In this document: one piece after another, positions 1 through 11,224 of the stretch | How positions within the stretch are numbered: position 1 is the first letter of the stretch | Layout: the number at the start of each line of letters is the position of its first letter | Assembly (NCBI RefSeq): GCF_900105325.1 | Contig: NZ_FNSU01000001.1 | Span: 1,178,001 to 1,242,000, forward strand | Reading direction: 5' to 3' | DNA length: 64,000 nt | Origin: Pseudomonas marginalis | GTDB lineage: Bacteria; Pseudomonadota; Gammaproteobacteria; Pseudomonadales; Pseudomonadaceae | The notes under the pieces: model-generated | The model's input: the letters and a program-made list of their open reading frames with translations, nothing else | Database searches by the model: none | Told to the model about the DNA's origin: nothing | Program-made: the position numbers and the translations under genes

Positions 1-279
1 CGTGCGGTGGCCACCCACAGTTTGCTGTTCCATCAGCACATCGTCGGGTTGATGGGCAGCCCGTTGTTCGATGAGTTTTTTGCCCAGGTCATCGCCCAGT
101 TGCGCCTGGTGTTTTGCGCCGCGCCTGATGAGCAACGTTTCCAGTCGCCCTGGCTGGAGCGTGACCGTGAGATTTATCAATGGCTGGTCGAGCAGGACAA
201 ACCGGCGGCAGGGGAGGCGATGAGCCTGTACCTGGATGATTCGGAACGCCTGTCCTTGGCCCTGTTTACCCACCCCTGA
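1..279 (+). CDS. GntR-family regulator, C-terminal FCD part (5' truncated by window edge)
   Basis: The frame is open from the first base and ends in TGA at 277-279, so only the last ~92 residues are present. The helical sequence with FHQHIV and a late acidic helix looks like the ligand-binding FCD domain of FadR-type GntR regulators; the DNA-binding part lies outside the window. The GTG at base 7 is not taken as the start. It ends 15 bases before the DUF1989 gene on the same strand, so it may regulate or be cotranscribed with it. The family call is a judgement from a fragment. Confidence 0.6.
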   Translation, partial: RAVATHSLLFHQHIVGLMGSPLFDEFFAQVIAQLRLVFCAAPDEQRFQSPWLERDREIYQWLVEQDKPAAGEAMSLYLDDSERLSLALFTHP

Positions 280-294
280 TCGAGGATCTGCATC

Positions 295-1143
295 ATGTAC
301 AAAGACTATCCGGCCGCTTATCAGGTCAGCAAGGGTTCGGCGTTGCAGGTCGACGCGGCATTTTACGAGCGCATTCGTGACCGAAAAGATCAGCGCAGCT
401 TGATCGAGCAGTTCGAGGTACCGATTCGCACGGGCAGGGCGTGGAAGGTGCCCGCCGGGCATGTGTTTCGTGTTACCACGCCCGTGGGCCCGCAGGTGGG
501 GGACTTCAATGTGTGGAACGCCAATGACCCCCGCGAACGTCTTTGGGCTGCACGTACCCGTCAGTTGCAGGGGGCGCATGTGAGCACTCATGACCGGCTA
601 TGGTCGAATCTGCCATTTCTAAGGCCACTGGTTACCATCACCGATGACAGCCTGGCCAGTTACGGCATCGATGAGCACGGCGGGCGTCTGCATGACTTGC
701 TGGGGACGCGGTGCGATCCCTATGTGAACCGCATGCTCACCGGCGAGGACTTCCATCACCATTGCCACTCCAACCTGACTCGCGCGGTATTACCCCACGG
801 GCTGACGGAATTCGACGTGCATGACGTGCTGAATATTTTCCAGTGTACGGGCCTCAATCACGACGACATGTATTTCATGAAAGCCTGCCCGGCGCAGAAG
901 GGCGATTACCTGGAGTTCTTTGCCGAGATTGATTTGCTCTGCGCGCTGTCGACGTGCCCGGGCGGGGATTTGTCGCTGCCGATGTGGGGGCCGGATGCGC
1001 AGGATCCGCTGACGGTGTGCCGTCCGTTGGGGGTTGAGATCTATCGGCTGGAGGACGAGTTGCTGGACGGCTGGAGCCAGCCGGAGCGTGCTGCCTATAA
1101 AGGGCAGCACGGGTTGCAGATTGCCAAGGCGGATTGGGAGTAA
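295..1143 (+). CDS. DUF1989 (urea carboxylase-associated) family protein
   Basis: 282 residues, full length for DUF1989. Visible family features are a DFNVWN segment near residue 71, a His-rich HHHCHSNL stretch around residues 153-160, and CALSTCPGGD near residues 219-228. Members include subunits of carboxyguanidine deiminase and other enzymes linked to urea or guanidine breakdown, often with Cys/His metal sites. Here the protein stands alone, with a GntR gene upstream and an amine permease convergent downstream, and no urea carboxylase in view. A role in nitrogen-compound catabolism is inference; the substrate is unknown. ATG at 295 follows GAGGATCTGC. Confidence 0.75.
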   Translation: MYKDYPAAYQVSKGSALQVDAAFYERIRDRKDQRSLIEQFEVPIRTGRAWKVPAGHVFRVTTPVGPQVGDFNVWNANDPRERLWAARTRQLQGAHVSTHDRLWSNLPFLRPLVTITDDSLASYGIDEHGGRLHDLLGTRCDPYVNRMLTGEDFHHHCHSNLTRAVLPHGLTEFDVHDVLNIFQCTGLNHDDMYFMKACPAQKGDYLEFFAEIDLLCALSTCPGGDLSLPMWGPDAQDPLTVCRPLGVEIYRLEDELLDGWSQPERAAYKGQHGLQIAKADWE

Positions 1144-1149
1144 GCGGTC

Positions 1150-1317
1150 CTAGCGGTCCTGCGCGTCCTTGGCGTCCGCCTGGGCATTGCGCTCGGCCAC
1201 GCGTTTGCGTTGTTCGTCGGTGAGTTCCACCTTGTTGGCGCTGTCACGCAGCATCATCAGCCCTCCGACGATCGACCCAATCGCAACCACCATAATCAAC
1301 CACGCATACCACGGCAT
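1150..1317 (-). CDS. Small single-pass membrane protein (DUF2897-like)
   Basis: 55 residues starting MPWYAWLIMV. The start at 1317 is chosen over the longer frame because AAGGAGAG lies just upstream. There is one hydrophobic helix at residues 3-23, then a charged tail rich in Lys, Arg, Glu and Asp. It resembles the DUF2897 family of small Pseudomonas inner-membrane proteins with no known function. It converges with the DUF1989 gene, seven bases away. Confidence 0.6.
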   Translation of the reverse strand: MPWYAWLIMVVAIGSIVGGLMMLRDSANKVELTDEQRKRVAERNAQADAKDAQDR

Positions 1318-1427
1318 AAGGCTCTCCTTGAGGCAGATTACCGTCGGAGAATTTTCCCACGGCAATAACTACTTTGAGTGACGGGCTTTCTGAGTAGTTC
1401 AGTGTAGGCCCGTTCTGCGTCGAAACC

Positions 1428-2792
1428 TTAGAGCCCGGTCAACATTGCATCTGCCGGTGCATCGGCACGGTCCTGTGCGGTCATCTGGAAGTAGATGAAA
1501 CCCACGGCCATAAAGCCGAGGAAGATCAGCCCGATCAGCGTGTTGAACCACGCCATGGCCACCAGGCACACCACGGCCAGCGCAAGCGCAATGCCCGGCA
1601 CGATCGGATAACCCGGCGCGCGGAAGGTACGTTCCAGCAGCGGCTCGGTCTTACGCAGTTTGAACAGGCTGAGCATGCTCATGATGTACATCACGATGGC
1701 ACCGAACACCGCCATGGTGATCATCGCCGCGGTCAATGTCATGCCACCCAGGTTGATCAGGCCATCGCTGTAGATGGCGGCGATGCCGACCACGCCACCG
1801 GCGATGATTGCCCGGTGTGGTGTCTGAAAGCGCGATAATTTGGCGAGGAAGGAGGGCAGGTAACCGGCGCGGGCCAGGGCAAAGAACTGGCGCGAGTAGC
1901 CCAGGATAATGCCGTGGAAGCTCGCCACCAGGCCGAACAGGCCGATCCAGACCAGCATGTGCAGCCAGCCGGAGTTGTCGCCCACCACGGTTTTCATCGC
2001 CTGCGGCAGTGGATCGTTGATGTTCGACAGGGTGCGCCAGTCGCCCACGCCGCCGGCGAAGAACATCACGCCCATGGCCAGGATCACCAGGGTCAGGATG
2101 CCGCTGATGTAGGCCTTTGGAATGGTGCGCTTCGGATCTTTCGCTTCCTCGGCCGCCATGGCTGCGCCTTCGATGGCCAGGAAGAACCAGATGGCAAACG
2201 GAATTGCCGCAAACATCCCGGCAATCGCCGGGGCGCCGAAGGTATCGGAACCGGCCCAGCCGTTCAGGGCAAAGTTGCTGAAGCTGAATGCGGGCGCGAC
2301 CACGCCCATGAACACCAGCAGCTCGGCGACGGCGAGCACGCACACCACCAGCTCGAAGGTCGCGGCGAGTTTTACGCCGAGAATATTCAGCCCCATGAAC
2401 ACGATGTAGGCACCGACGGCCGCATGCTTGGGGTCCAGGGCCGGGAACTGCACATTCAGATACGCGCCGATCGCCAGGGCGATGGCAGGCGGGGCGAAGA
2501 CAAATTCGATCAGAGTGGCGAGGCCTGCGATCAAGCCGCCTTTCTCCCCAAAGGCGCGACGACTGTAGGCAAACGGCCCGCCTGCGTGAGGAATGGCGGT
2601 AGTCAGCTCGGTGAAACTGAAGATAAAGCAGGTGTACATCGCGGCGACCATCAGCGAGGTCACCAGGAAGCCCAAGGTCCCGGCCACGCCCCAGCCGTAG
2701 CTCCAGCCGAAGTATTCCCCGGAAATCACCAGCCCGACGGCAATGCCCCATAAATGCAGGGTGCCCAAGGTGGGTTTGAGTTGTGTGTTCAT
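1428..2792 (-). CDS. eat: Ethanolamine permease-like APC transporter
   Basis: 454 residues with about 12 hydrophobic segments, typical of the amino acid-polyamine-organocation superfamily. The N-terminal region (LHLWGIAVGLVISGEYFGW, then FTELTTAIPHAGGPFAY near residues 61-77) matches the ethanolamine permease group, which imports ethanolamine by proton coupling for use as carbon and nitrogen source. I chose ATG at 2792 because an AGGGAG site precedes it; the frame is open 12 codons further up. No eutB/eutC ammonia-lyase genes are visible, so the substrate is not confirmed by context. Confidence 0.75.
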   Translation of the reverse strand: MNTQLKPTLGTLHLWGIAVGLVISGEYFGWSYGWGVAGTLGFLVTSLMVAAMYTCFIFSFTELTTAIPHAGGPFAYSRRAFGEKGGLIAGLATLIEFVFAPPAIALAIGAYLNVQFPALDPKHAAVGAYIVFMGLNILGVKLAATFELVVCVLAVAELLVFMGVVAPAFSFSNFALNGWAGSDTFGAPAIAGMFAAIPFAIWFFLAIEGAAMAAEEAKDPKRTIPKAYISGILTLVILAMGVMFFAGGVGDWRTLSNINDPLPQAMKTVVGDNSGWLHMLVWIGLFGLVASFHGIILGYSRQFFALARAGYLPSFLAKLSRFQTPHRAIIAGGVVGIAAIYSDGLINLGGMTLTAAMITMAVFGAIVMYIMSMLSLFKLRKTEPLLERTFRAPGYPIVPGIALALAVVCLVAMAWFNTLIGLIFLGFMAVGFIYFQMTAQDRADAPADAMLTGL

Positions 2793-3204
2793 TGTGCTGC
2801 GCTCCCTGAACGGTTTGGAATGATTCAAGGTGTTGCAGCGGCCATGCCAGCCTGAGAATCATTGTCGTAAAGCGGCGCAACTGTCGTGTGGGGGATGGTT
2901 TGGCGTTTGAAATTTGCCGGCGTCGCACCAGATAGGTGCGGCGGTCACGGTGCCGGCGCTATCGGGAGCAAGCCCCCTCCCACAGGTTGACTGGCGCTCG
3001 GCATGACAACGCGGTCAAGTGTGGGAGGGGGCTTGCTCCCGATAGCGCCCGCCCAGACGCCGAATACCCCAGTGTAAACCCCGCATAAACCCACTCTTTA
3101 CGCCATCTTTACGCCCCGCCCACCCCGTCGCTCTCGTTCCTTTACGCCACTCCTGCGGACAATTGCCCCACACGCGGCACTCGCCGCTAAACGGAGAGAC
3201 TTCC
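2793..3204. other. Intergenic region between eat and kdpF
   Basis: 412 bases without a convincing gene. The left end should hold the eat promoter and the right end the kdpFABC promoter, which KdpE would be expected to activate; I could not identify a KdpE box by eye. Most of the middle is a REPIN at 2956-3048. A 79-codon frame on the minus strand here crosses the REPIN and kdpF and is rejected. Confidence 0.6.
2956..3048. repeat. REPIN: two inverted REP copies, family A
   Basis: A 29-base arm at 2956-2984 (begins GCGCTATCGGGAGCAAG, ends CCTCCCACA) is repeated as a perfect reverse complement at 3020-3048, with a 35-base spacer. This is the architecture of REPINs, non-autonomous elements spread by RAYT transposases. 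A diverged copy of the same family lies at 47300-47384. No RAYT gene is in the window. Confidence 0.9.
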
Positions 3205-3294
3205 ATGAGCGTTCTGGACGGGGTGTCACTGCTATTGGCCGTGGCGCTGTTCATTTATCTGCTGGTTGCGCTGTTACGCGCGGATCGGAACTAG
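3205..3294 (+). CDS. kdpF: KdpF, small subunit of the Kdp potassium pump
   Basis: 29 residues forming a single membrane helix (begins MSVLDGVSLLLAVALF). ATG at 3205 follows GGAGAG and the gene ends 9 bases before kdpA. KdpF is a lipid-facing helix that stabilises the KdpFABC complex in the inner membrane. It is usually missed by gene finders because of its size, but its position first in the operon and its hydrophobic profile make the call secure. Confidence 0.9.
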   Translation: MSVLDGVSLLLAVALFIYLLVALLRADRN

Positions 3295-3303
3295 GAGCTG
3301 GCC

Positions 3304-4998
3304 ATGCACAGTTATGACTATTGGCTGATCATTGCCTTCTTTGCCGTGGTACTGGTGCCGGCGCCGTTCCTGGGGCGGTTCTACTACAAGGTGATGGAAG
3401 GCCAGCGCACGTGGCTGAGCCCGGTGCTGGGGCCTGTCGAAAAAGCCTGTTATCGCCTGTCGGGGGTGGATGAACATCAGGAACAAAGCTGGCAGAAATA
3501 CATGCTGGCCTTGCTCGCGTTCAACCTCGCGGGCTTTTTGCTGTTGTTCGCGATCCTGCTGTTCCAGGACTATCTCCCACTGAACCCGCAGAAATTGCCG
3601 GGCCAGGAATGGACCCTGGCCTTCAATACCGCGGTCAGTTTCATGACCAACACCAACTGGCAGTCCTACAGCGGTGAGGCGTCCCTGAGCTACCTCAGCC
3701 AGATGGCTGGCCTGACCGTGCAGAACTTCGTCAGTGCGGCCACCGGCCTGGCCGTCCTGGTCGCGCTGTGCCGTGGGATCGGGCGCAAATCCGCCAGGAC
3801 CCTGGGTAACTTCTGGGTCGACATGACCCGCGCCACGCTCTACGGCCTGCTGCCGTTGTGCCTGGTGCTGGCGCTGTTCCTGGTGTGGCAGGGCGTACCG
3901 CAAACCTTCGCGCACTATGTGGATGCCGTGACCCTGCAAGGCGTGGATCAAGTGATCCCCTTGGGCCCGGCAGCCAGCCAGATTGCGATCAAGCAACTGG
4001 GCACCAACGGCGGCGGCTTCTTCGGCGTCAACTCGGCGCACCCGTTTGAAGACCCGACCGCCTGGGCCAACCTGTTCGAAGTGGCTTCGATCATCCTGAT
4101 CCCGGTGGCGTTGGTATTCACCTTCGGCCACTACGTGAAAGACCTGCGCCAGAGCCGCGCGATCCTTGGCTGCATGCTGGCGCTGTTCCTGATCGGCGGC
4201 GCCACTTCCCTGTGGTCCGAATACCAGCCCAACCCGACCTTGAACAACCCGGCCGTCGAGCAGACCGCACCGCTGGAAGGCAAGGAAGCGCGCTTCGGCA
4301 CCACCGGCACGGTGTTGTGGTCGGTGACCACCACCGCGGCGTCCAACGGTTCGGTCAACGGCATGCAAGACAGCCTCAACCCCCTCAGTGGGATGGTGGC
4401 GCTGGTCAACATGATGGTCGGCGAAGTGATCTTCGGCGGCGTCGGCGCCGGTATGTACGGCATGTTGCTCAACGTGTTGATCGCGGTGTTCCTGGCCGGC
4501 CTGATGATCGGGCGCACCCCGGAATACCTGGGCAAGAAACTCCAGGCCAAGGAAGTGCAGCTGCTGGTCGTGACCCTGTTGGTGATGCCGGTGGGCGTGC
4601 TGGTACTGGGTGCCATCGCCGCGAGCCTGCCCGGCCCAGCCGGCGCGATCAGTAACCCTGGCCCTCATGGTTTCAGCCAGTTGCTGTACGCCTACACCTC
4701 GGCCAGCGCCAACAACGGCTCGGCGTTCGGCGGTTTCAGTGCCAACACGCCGTTCCACAACCTGATGCTGGGCCTGGGCATGTTGATCGGCCGCTTCGGC
4801 TACATCCTCCCGGTACTGGCCCTGGCCGGCAGCCTGGCGATGAAGAAGACCGCACCGATTGGCCAGAACAGCTTCCCGACCCATGGTCCGCTGTTCGTGA
4901 CCCTGTTGACCGTGACTATTTTGCTGGTGGGCGGCCTGACTTTCCTGCCGACGCTGGCGCTGGGGCCCATCGCTGAACACTTGAGCATGGGCTTCTAA
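3304..4998 (+). CDS. kdpA: KdpA, potassium-translocating subunit
   Basis: 564 residues, the normal length. KdpA is the channel-like inner-membrane subunit that binds K+ with high affinity. The TNGGGFFGVNSAHP stretch near residue 233 is one of its selectivity-filter loops, and TNTNWQSYSGE near residue 115 is another. Start ATG 3304 has GGAGCTGG in front. It is the second gene of kdpFABC, and kdpB begins nine bases after the stop. Expression is expected only under K+ limitation. Confidence 0.97.
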   Translation: MHSYDYWLIIAFFAVVLVPAPFLGRFYYKVMEGQRTWLSPVLGPVEKACYRLSGVDEHQEQSWQKYMLALLAFNLAGFLLLFAILLFQDYLPLNPQKLPGQEWTLAFNTAVSFMTNTNWQSYSGEASLSYLSQMAGLTVQNFVSAATGLAVLVALCRGIGRKSARTLGNFWVDMTRATLYGLLPLCLVLALFLVWQGVPQTFAHYVDAVTLQGVDQVIPLGPAASQIAIKQLGTNGGGFFGVNSAHPFEDPTAWANLFEVASIILIPVALVFTFGHYVKDLRQSRAILGCMLALFLIGGATSLWSEYQPNPTLNNPAVEQTAPLEGKEARFGTTGTVLWSVTTTAASNGSVNGMQDSLNPLSGMVALVNMMVGEVIFGGVGAGMYGMLLNVLIAVFLAGLMIGRTPEYLGKKLQAKEVQLLVVTLLVMPVGVLVLGAIAASLPGPAGAISNPGPHGFSQLLYAYTSASANNGSAFGGFSANTPFHNLMLGLGMLIGRFGYILPVLALAGSLAMKKTAPIGQNSFPTHGPLFVTLLTVTILLVGGLTFLPTLALGPIAEHLSMGF

Positions 4999-5007
4999 AA
5001 AGGGGAT

Positions 5008-7071
<2,064 letters not shown>

Positions 7072-7135
7072 CCCGATGCCTGTGGGCACCACCCCGGTGC
7101 CCACAGGTTGCAAAGACCGAATTGAGGAATTTGAA

Positions 7136-7681
7136 ATGTCCAACATAATCCGCCCGGCCCTGAGCCTGCTGGTGCTCATGACCCTGATCACCGGCGTGGC
7201 CTACCCACTGGTGGTGACCGGTGTCGCCCAAGTCGCCTTCCCGGACCAGGCCAACGGCAGCCTGGTGCGCGATGCCGGCGGCAAAGTGCGTGGCTCCAGC
7301 CTGATCGCCCAGGACTTTACCGGTGACAGCTGGTTCCATCCGCGCCCTTCGGCGGGTGCCTTTGCGACGGTTTCCAGCAGCGCCAGTAACCTCGGCCCCA
7401 GCAACCCGGCCTTGGCCACCCGCGTGTTCGATGACGCGAACAAACAGTTGGTGCCCGGCCAGGGCCCGGTGCCTTTGGTGTCGCTGACTACCTCCGGCAG
7501 CGGTCTTGATCCACACTTGCCACCCCAGGCGATTGCCTATCAACTCGCACGGGTGGCTGCCGCGCGAAATGTGCCGGTATCGACCCTGCAACGGTTGATG
7601 GATGAACATATCGAAAGCCCGCTGGTGGGGCCGCCAGTGGTGAATGTGCTGGCGCTGAACATGGCGTTGGAAAAGCTGTAA
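7136..7681 (+). CDS. kdpC: KdpC, potassium-transporting ATPase chaperone subunit
   Basis: 181 residues with one N-terminal membrane helix (IRPALSLLVLMTLITGVAYP) and a periplasmic domain containing the family motif GSSLIAQDF. ATG 7136 is chosen over the longer frame from 7076 because GAGGAATTTGAA precedes it and the extra residues are hydrophilic linker. KdpC stabilises the complex and helps bind ATP. The 64-base gap after kdpB is the widest inside the operon. Confidence 0.96.
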   Translation: MSNIIRPALSLLVLMTLITGVAYPLVVTGVAQVAFPDQANGSLVRDAGGKVRGSSLIAQDFTGDSWFHPRPSAGAFATVSSSASNLGPSNPALATRVFDDANKQLVPGQGPVPLVSLTTSGSGLDPHLPPQAIAYQLARVAAARNVPVSTLQRLMDEHIESPLVGPPVVNVLALNMALEKL

Positions 7682-7711
7682 CCCGATCAATATCTGAAGG
7701 ACACTGCCCGC

Positions 7712-10363
7712 ATGAGCGACTCCGGCCGCGCCGATGCCCTGCTAGCCGATCTACCCCGGGACGGCCGTGGCCGGCTCAAAGTTTTCCTCGGCGCTGCGCC
7801 GGGTGTGGGCAAGACCTACGCCATGCTCCAGGCTGCCCACACCCAATTGCGCCAGGGCGTCAAACTGATCGCCGGCGTGGTTGAAACCCACGGCCGAGCC
7901 GAGACCGAAGCCTTGCTCAGCGGCCTGCCGCAACAACCGCTGTTGCGCAGCGAATACCGTGGCGTGATGCTCGAAGAAATGGACCTCGACGGCCTGCTCG
8001 CCGCCAAGCCCAAGCTGGTGCTGGTGGACGAACTGGCCCACAGCAACGCCCCCGGCAGCCGCCATGAAAAGCGTTGGCAAGACATTCAGGAACTGCTCGC
8101 CGCCGGCATCGACGTGTTTACCACGGTCAACGTCCAGCACCTGGAAAGCCTGAATGACCAGGTCCGCGGCATCACCGGTGTGCAGGTTCGCGAAACCTTG
8201 CCGGATTGGGTGTTGCAGGAGGCCGACGAACTGCTGTTGATCGACCTGCCGTCCCGCGAACTGCTCGAGCGTCTGCGCGACGGCAAGGTGTATGTGCCGG
8301 AGCAGGCCCGCGCCGCCATCGATGCGTTCTTTACCCAGACCAACCTGATGGCCCTGCGCGAGCTGGCGATGCAGACCGCCGCCGCCCATGTCGACGACGA
8401 TTTGGCCCAGGGTTATCGCCAGCTCGGCCAGGCGGCGCCGGCGGTGCGTGGGCGTTTGTTGGTGGGCGTGGATGGCGATGCGCAGGCCGAACGCCTGGTG
8501 CGCCATGCCAGTCGCGTCGCCCAGCGCCGGCATTTGCCGTGGAGCCTGGTGCATATCGACAACGGCCGTGCGCGGGATGAGCAGGCCCGCCTGCGCCTGC
8601 AAAACGCCCAGCAACTGGCCGAGCGTCTTGGTGGCGAAGTGGTGCTGCTGCGGGCGGGGGAGGTGGCCAAGACCTTGATCCAGCATGCCGCCGAACGCCG
8701 TGCCAGCCTGCTGTTGGTGGGGCAGTCGCGAATGCGTTGGCGGCGTCGCCTGTTCGGTGGCGGTTTGGCGGCGCGCCTGTTGCGTAATGCCCGGGGCTTG
8801 GAAATCAACGTCCTCGACAGTGACGATGTGCCCGCAGCCCCACGCCTGCCGGATGTGCGCGGCCTGGTGTGGTTCGATTACGCCTTGGCCGTGGTTGCGA
8901 CCATCGTCGCCGCCGCTGTGGCCTGGGCAGTGGCAAGCGCGCTGCCGTTGCCCAATATCTCGCTGGTGTTTCTTGCCGCCGTGTTGCTGGTGGCGGTGCG
9001 CAGCAGCCTGGGGCCGTCCCTGGTGTGTGCGGCGTTGTCGTTCCTGACCTATGACTTCCTGTTTATCCCGCCGAATTTCTCCTTCGCCATCCAGCGCGAA
9101 GAGGACGTGCTGACGCTGTTGTTCTTCCTGCTGATGGCGGCGCTCACCGGCAATCTTGCCGCGCGCCAGCGCCGTCAGTTGCAGGCATTGCGCGACACCC
9201 AGGAAGAAACCGGCGAACTGCTCGACCTGTCGCGCAAACTCACCGCCGCCACCGACCGCCAGGCGGTGATCAGTGCCGCCGCCCACCATCTGGAAGGTTG
9301 GATCGACCTGGATCTGTGCCTGGTCAATCGCGACGGTCAGGGTGGCTGGAAGGTCGAGACCGGCGGCCCGCTGACCTTCACCGAAGCCGAGCGTGCTGCG
9401 GCCGATTGGGCCTGGCAGCATGACCAGCCGGCAGGCATGGGCACCGGCACCTTGCCGTTCGGGCGCTGGTGGTGGTGGCCGTTGTCGGGCGAAGAAGGCC
9501 CGCTCGGGTTGCTCGGCGTCAGTGCCAAGCCGGGCCTGGAATTGAGCGGCCAACGCCGTCGCTTGCTGACCGCCTTGAGCCAGCCTCTGGCCCAGGCCCT
9601 GGCGCGGGCACAGTTGGCCCAGGAGCTGGAGTCCGCCCGTTTGCATGGCGAAACCGAGCAACTGCGCAGCGCCTTGCTGGCGTCGGTGTCCCACGATTTG
9701 CGCACACCGTTGACCTCCATGCGCGGCAGTATCGACAGCCTGCTGGCGCTCGGCGAAGCCATCCCCCTGGAGGATCGTCGCGAGCTGCTCGAAGGCACCC
9801 GCGATGAGGCCGAGCGCCTGGACCGCTATATCCAGAACCTGCTGGACATGACGCGACTGGGCCATGGCGCGCTGAAGCTGGCGCGGGACTGGGTGTCGCC
9901 CGGCGATATTGTCGGCAGTGCGCTCGGGCGTTTGCGCGCGGTGTTGGCACCTCTGCAGGTGAGCACCAATGTGCCGGCGGAGTTGCCGTTGCTCTATGTC
10001 CATGCTGCGTTGATCGAACAGGCACTGGTCAATGTGCTGGAAAATGCCGCGCGCTTTTCACCGCCCCACGGTCGATTGCAACTGAGCGCCGGCGTCTCGG
10101 ATAACCGATTGTTTTTCGCCGTGGCGGATGAGGGGCCCGGTATTCCTGAGGATGAGCGGGCGAAGATCTTCGACATGTTCTACACCGCCGCACGCGGTGA
10201 TCGAGGCGGGCAGGGAACCGGCCTCGGCCTGGCGATCTGCCAGGGCATGGTCGGCGCCCATGGTGGGCATATCAGCGTGGCCGATGGCATTGAGGGGCGC
10301 GGTACCTGTATCACGCTGTTCCTGCCATTGCCGACACAGCCTGGCCTGGAAGGCGAGGCGTGA
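7712..10363 (+). CDS. kdpD: KdpD, potassium/turgor sensor histidine kinase
   Basis: 883 residues with the full KdpD layout: N-terminal KdpD domain with P-loop GAAPGVGKT (residues ~27-35), a universal-stress-like domain around 250-370, four membrane helices between about 390 and 490, a GAF-like region, then HisKA with SHDLRTPLTS (phosphorylated His near residue 661) and the ATPase domain (DEGPGIPEDE, GTGLGLAI). It senses low K+ and phosphorylates KdpE. It starts 30 bases after kdpC, so it is probably transcribed partly by readthrough from the pump genes. Confidence 0.96.
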   Translation: MSDSGRADALLADLPRDGRGRLKVFLGAAPGVGKTYAMLQAAHTQLRQGVKLIAGVVETHGRAETEALLSGLPQQPLLRSEYRGVMLEEMDLDGLLAAKPKLVLVDELAHSNAPGSRHEKRWQDIQELLAAGIDVFTTVNVQHLESLNDQVRGITGVQVRETLPDWVLQEADELLLIDLPSRELLERLRDGKVYVPEQARAAIDAFFTQTNLMALRELAMQTAAAHVDDDLAQGYRQLGQAAPAVRGRLLVGVDGDAQAERLVRHASRVAQRRHLPWSLVHIDNGRARDEQARLRLQNAQQLAERLGGEVVLLRAGEVAKTLIQHAAERRASLLLVGQSRMRWRRRLFGGGLAARLLRNARGLEINVLDSDDVPAAPRLPDVRGLVWFDYALAVVATIVAAAVAWAVASALPLPNISLVFLAAVLLVAVRSSLGPSLVCAALSFLTYDFLFIPPNFSFAIQREEDVLTLLFFLLMAALTGNLAARQRRQLQALRDTQEETGELLDLSRKLTAATDRQAVISAAAHHLEGWIDLDLCLVNRDGQGGWKVETGGPLTFTEAERAAADWAWQHDQPAGMGTGTLPFGRWWWWPLSGEEGPLGLLGVSAKPGLELSGQRRRLLTALSQPLAQALARAQLAQELESARLHGETEQLRSALLASVSHDLRTPLTSMRGSIDSLLALGEAIPLEDRRELLEGTRDEAERLDRYIQNLLDMTRLGHGALKLARDWVSPGDIVGSALGRLRAVLAPLQVSTNVPAELPLLYVHAALIEQALVNVLENAARFSPPHGRLQLSAGVSDNRLFFAVADEGPGIPEDERAKIFDMFYTAARGDRGGQGTGLGLAICQGMVGAHGGHISVADGIEGRGTCITLFLPLPTQPGLEGEA

Positions 10364-10400
10364 GCTACCCTGTTTTCTCTACGGATGTTGATTGGACGCC

Positions 10401-11090
10401 ATGAGCCAGACCGCGACGATTTTAGTCATTGATGACGAACCGCAGATCCGCAAATTCCTGCGCATCAGCCTGGCCTCCCAGGGCTACAAAGTGATCGAGG
10501 CCGGTACCGGCAACGAAGGCCTGGCCCAGGCTGCGTTGAGCAAACCCGACTTGCTGGTGCTCGACCTGGGCCTGCCGGACATGGACGGCCAGCAGGTGTT
10601 GCGCGAGTTTCGTGAGTGGTCGACGGTGCCGGTACTGGTGCTGTCGGTGCGGGCCAGCGAAGGGCAGAAGGTTGAAGCCCTTGACGGTGGCGCCAATGAT
10701 TATGTCACCAAGCCCTTCGGCATCCAGGAGTTTCTGGCCCGCGTGCGCGCCTTGTTGCGCCAGGCGCCGGTGGGCGAGACCCAGGAAGCGGCGTTGCAGT
10801 TTGGCCCGTTGACGGTGGACCTGGCCTATCGCCGCGTGCTGCTGGACGGCGCCGAGGTGGCACTGACCCGCAAGGAATACGCGGTGCTGGCACAACTGGC
10901 GCGGCATCCGGGACGGGTGATTACCCAACAGCAACTGCTCAAGGACATCTGGGGGCCGACCCACACCGACGACAGTCACTACCTGCGGATTGTGGTGGGG
11001 CATCTGCGCCAGAAGCTGGCGGATGATCCGACCCAGCCGAGGTTTATCGTGACCGAGGCGGGAGTGGGGTATCGGTTGTTGAGCGCCTGA
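10401..11090 (+). CDS. kdpE: KdpE, response regulator of the kdp operon
   Basis: 229 residues in the OmpR/PhoB class: receiver domain with DDE at 11-13, phospho-acceptor Asp55 (LVLDLGLPDMDG) and Lys in TKPF, then a winged-helix DNA-binding domain with RKEYAVLAQLARHPG. ATG 10401 is preferred to the TTG three codons earlier. It lies 37 bases after kdpD. It is expected to bind upstream of kdpF. Confidence 0.96.
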   Translation: MSQTATILVIDDEPQIRKFLRISLASQGYKVIEAGTGNEGLAQAALSKPDLLVLDLGLPDMDGQQVLREFREWSTVPVLVLSVRASEGQKVEALDGGANDYVTKPFGIQEFLARVRALLRQAPVGETQEAALQFGPLTVDLAYRRVLLDGAEVALTRKEYAVLAQLARHPGRVITQQQLLKDIWGPTHTDDSHYLRIVVGHLRQKLADDPTQPRFIVTEAGVGYRLLSA

Positions 11091-11108
11091 GGCGATCTGT
11101 CAGCCTCT

Positions 11109-11224
11109 CTGTGGTTCTGTGGTTCTGTGGTTCTGTGGTTCTGTGGGTTCTGTGGGTTCTGTGGTTCTGTGGGTTCTGTGGTTCTGTGGTTATGTGGATT
11201 CTGTGGTTATGTGGATTCTGTGGT
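11109..11224. repeat. Tandem octamer repeat (CTGTGGTT)n
   Basis: Fourteen consecutive units of the octamer CTGTGGTT, the last one partial. Some are 9-base variants (CTGTGGGTT, ATGTGGATT). The array starts 18 bases after the kdpE stop and its last base pairs belong to the outer arm of the REPIN at 11221. It gives a spurious 65-codon frame rich in Trp, Cys and Gly. Unit length is not a multiple of three and the array is outside genes, so it should be free to vary between strains. Confidence 0.95.

Noticed and set aside
1651..2928. 425-codon minus-strand frame over the eat gene
   Set aside because: Out-of-frame reading of the permease gene; the eat frame has membrane helices and a ribosome site.
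3015..3254. 79-codon minus-strand frame before kdpF
   Set aside because: Made of REPIN sequence and antisense kdpF; no plausible start.
7751..10003. 750-codon minus-strand frame
   Set aside because: Antisense to kdpD; same shadow composition, no motif.
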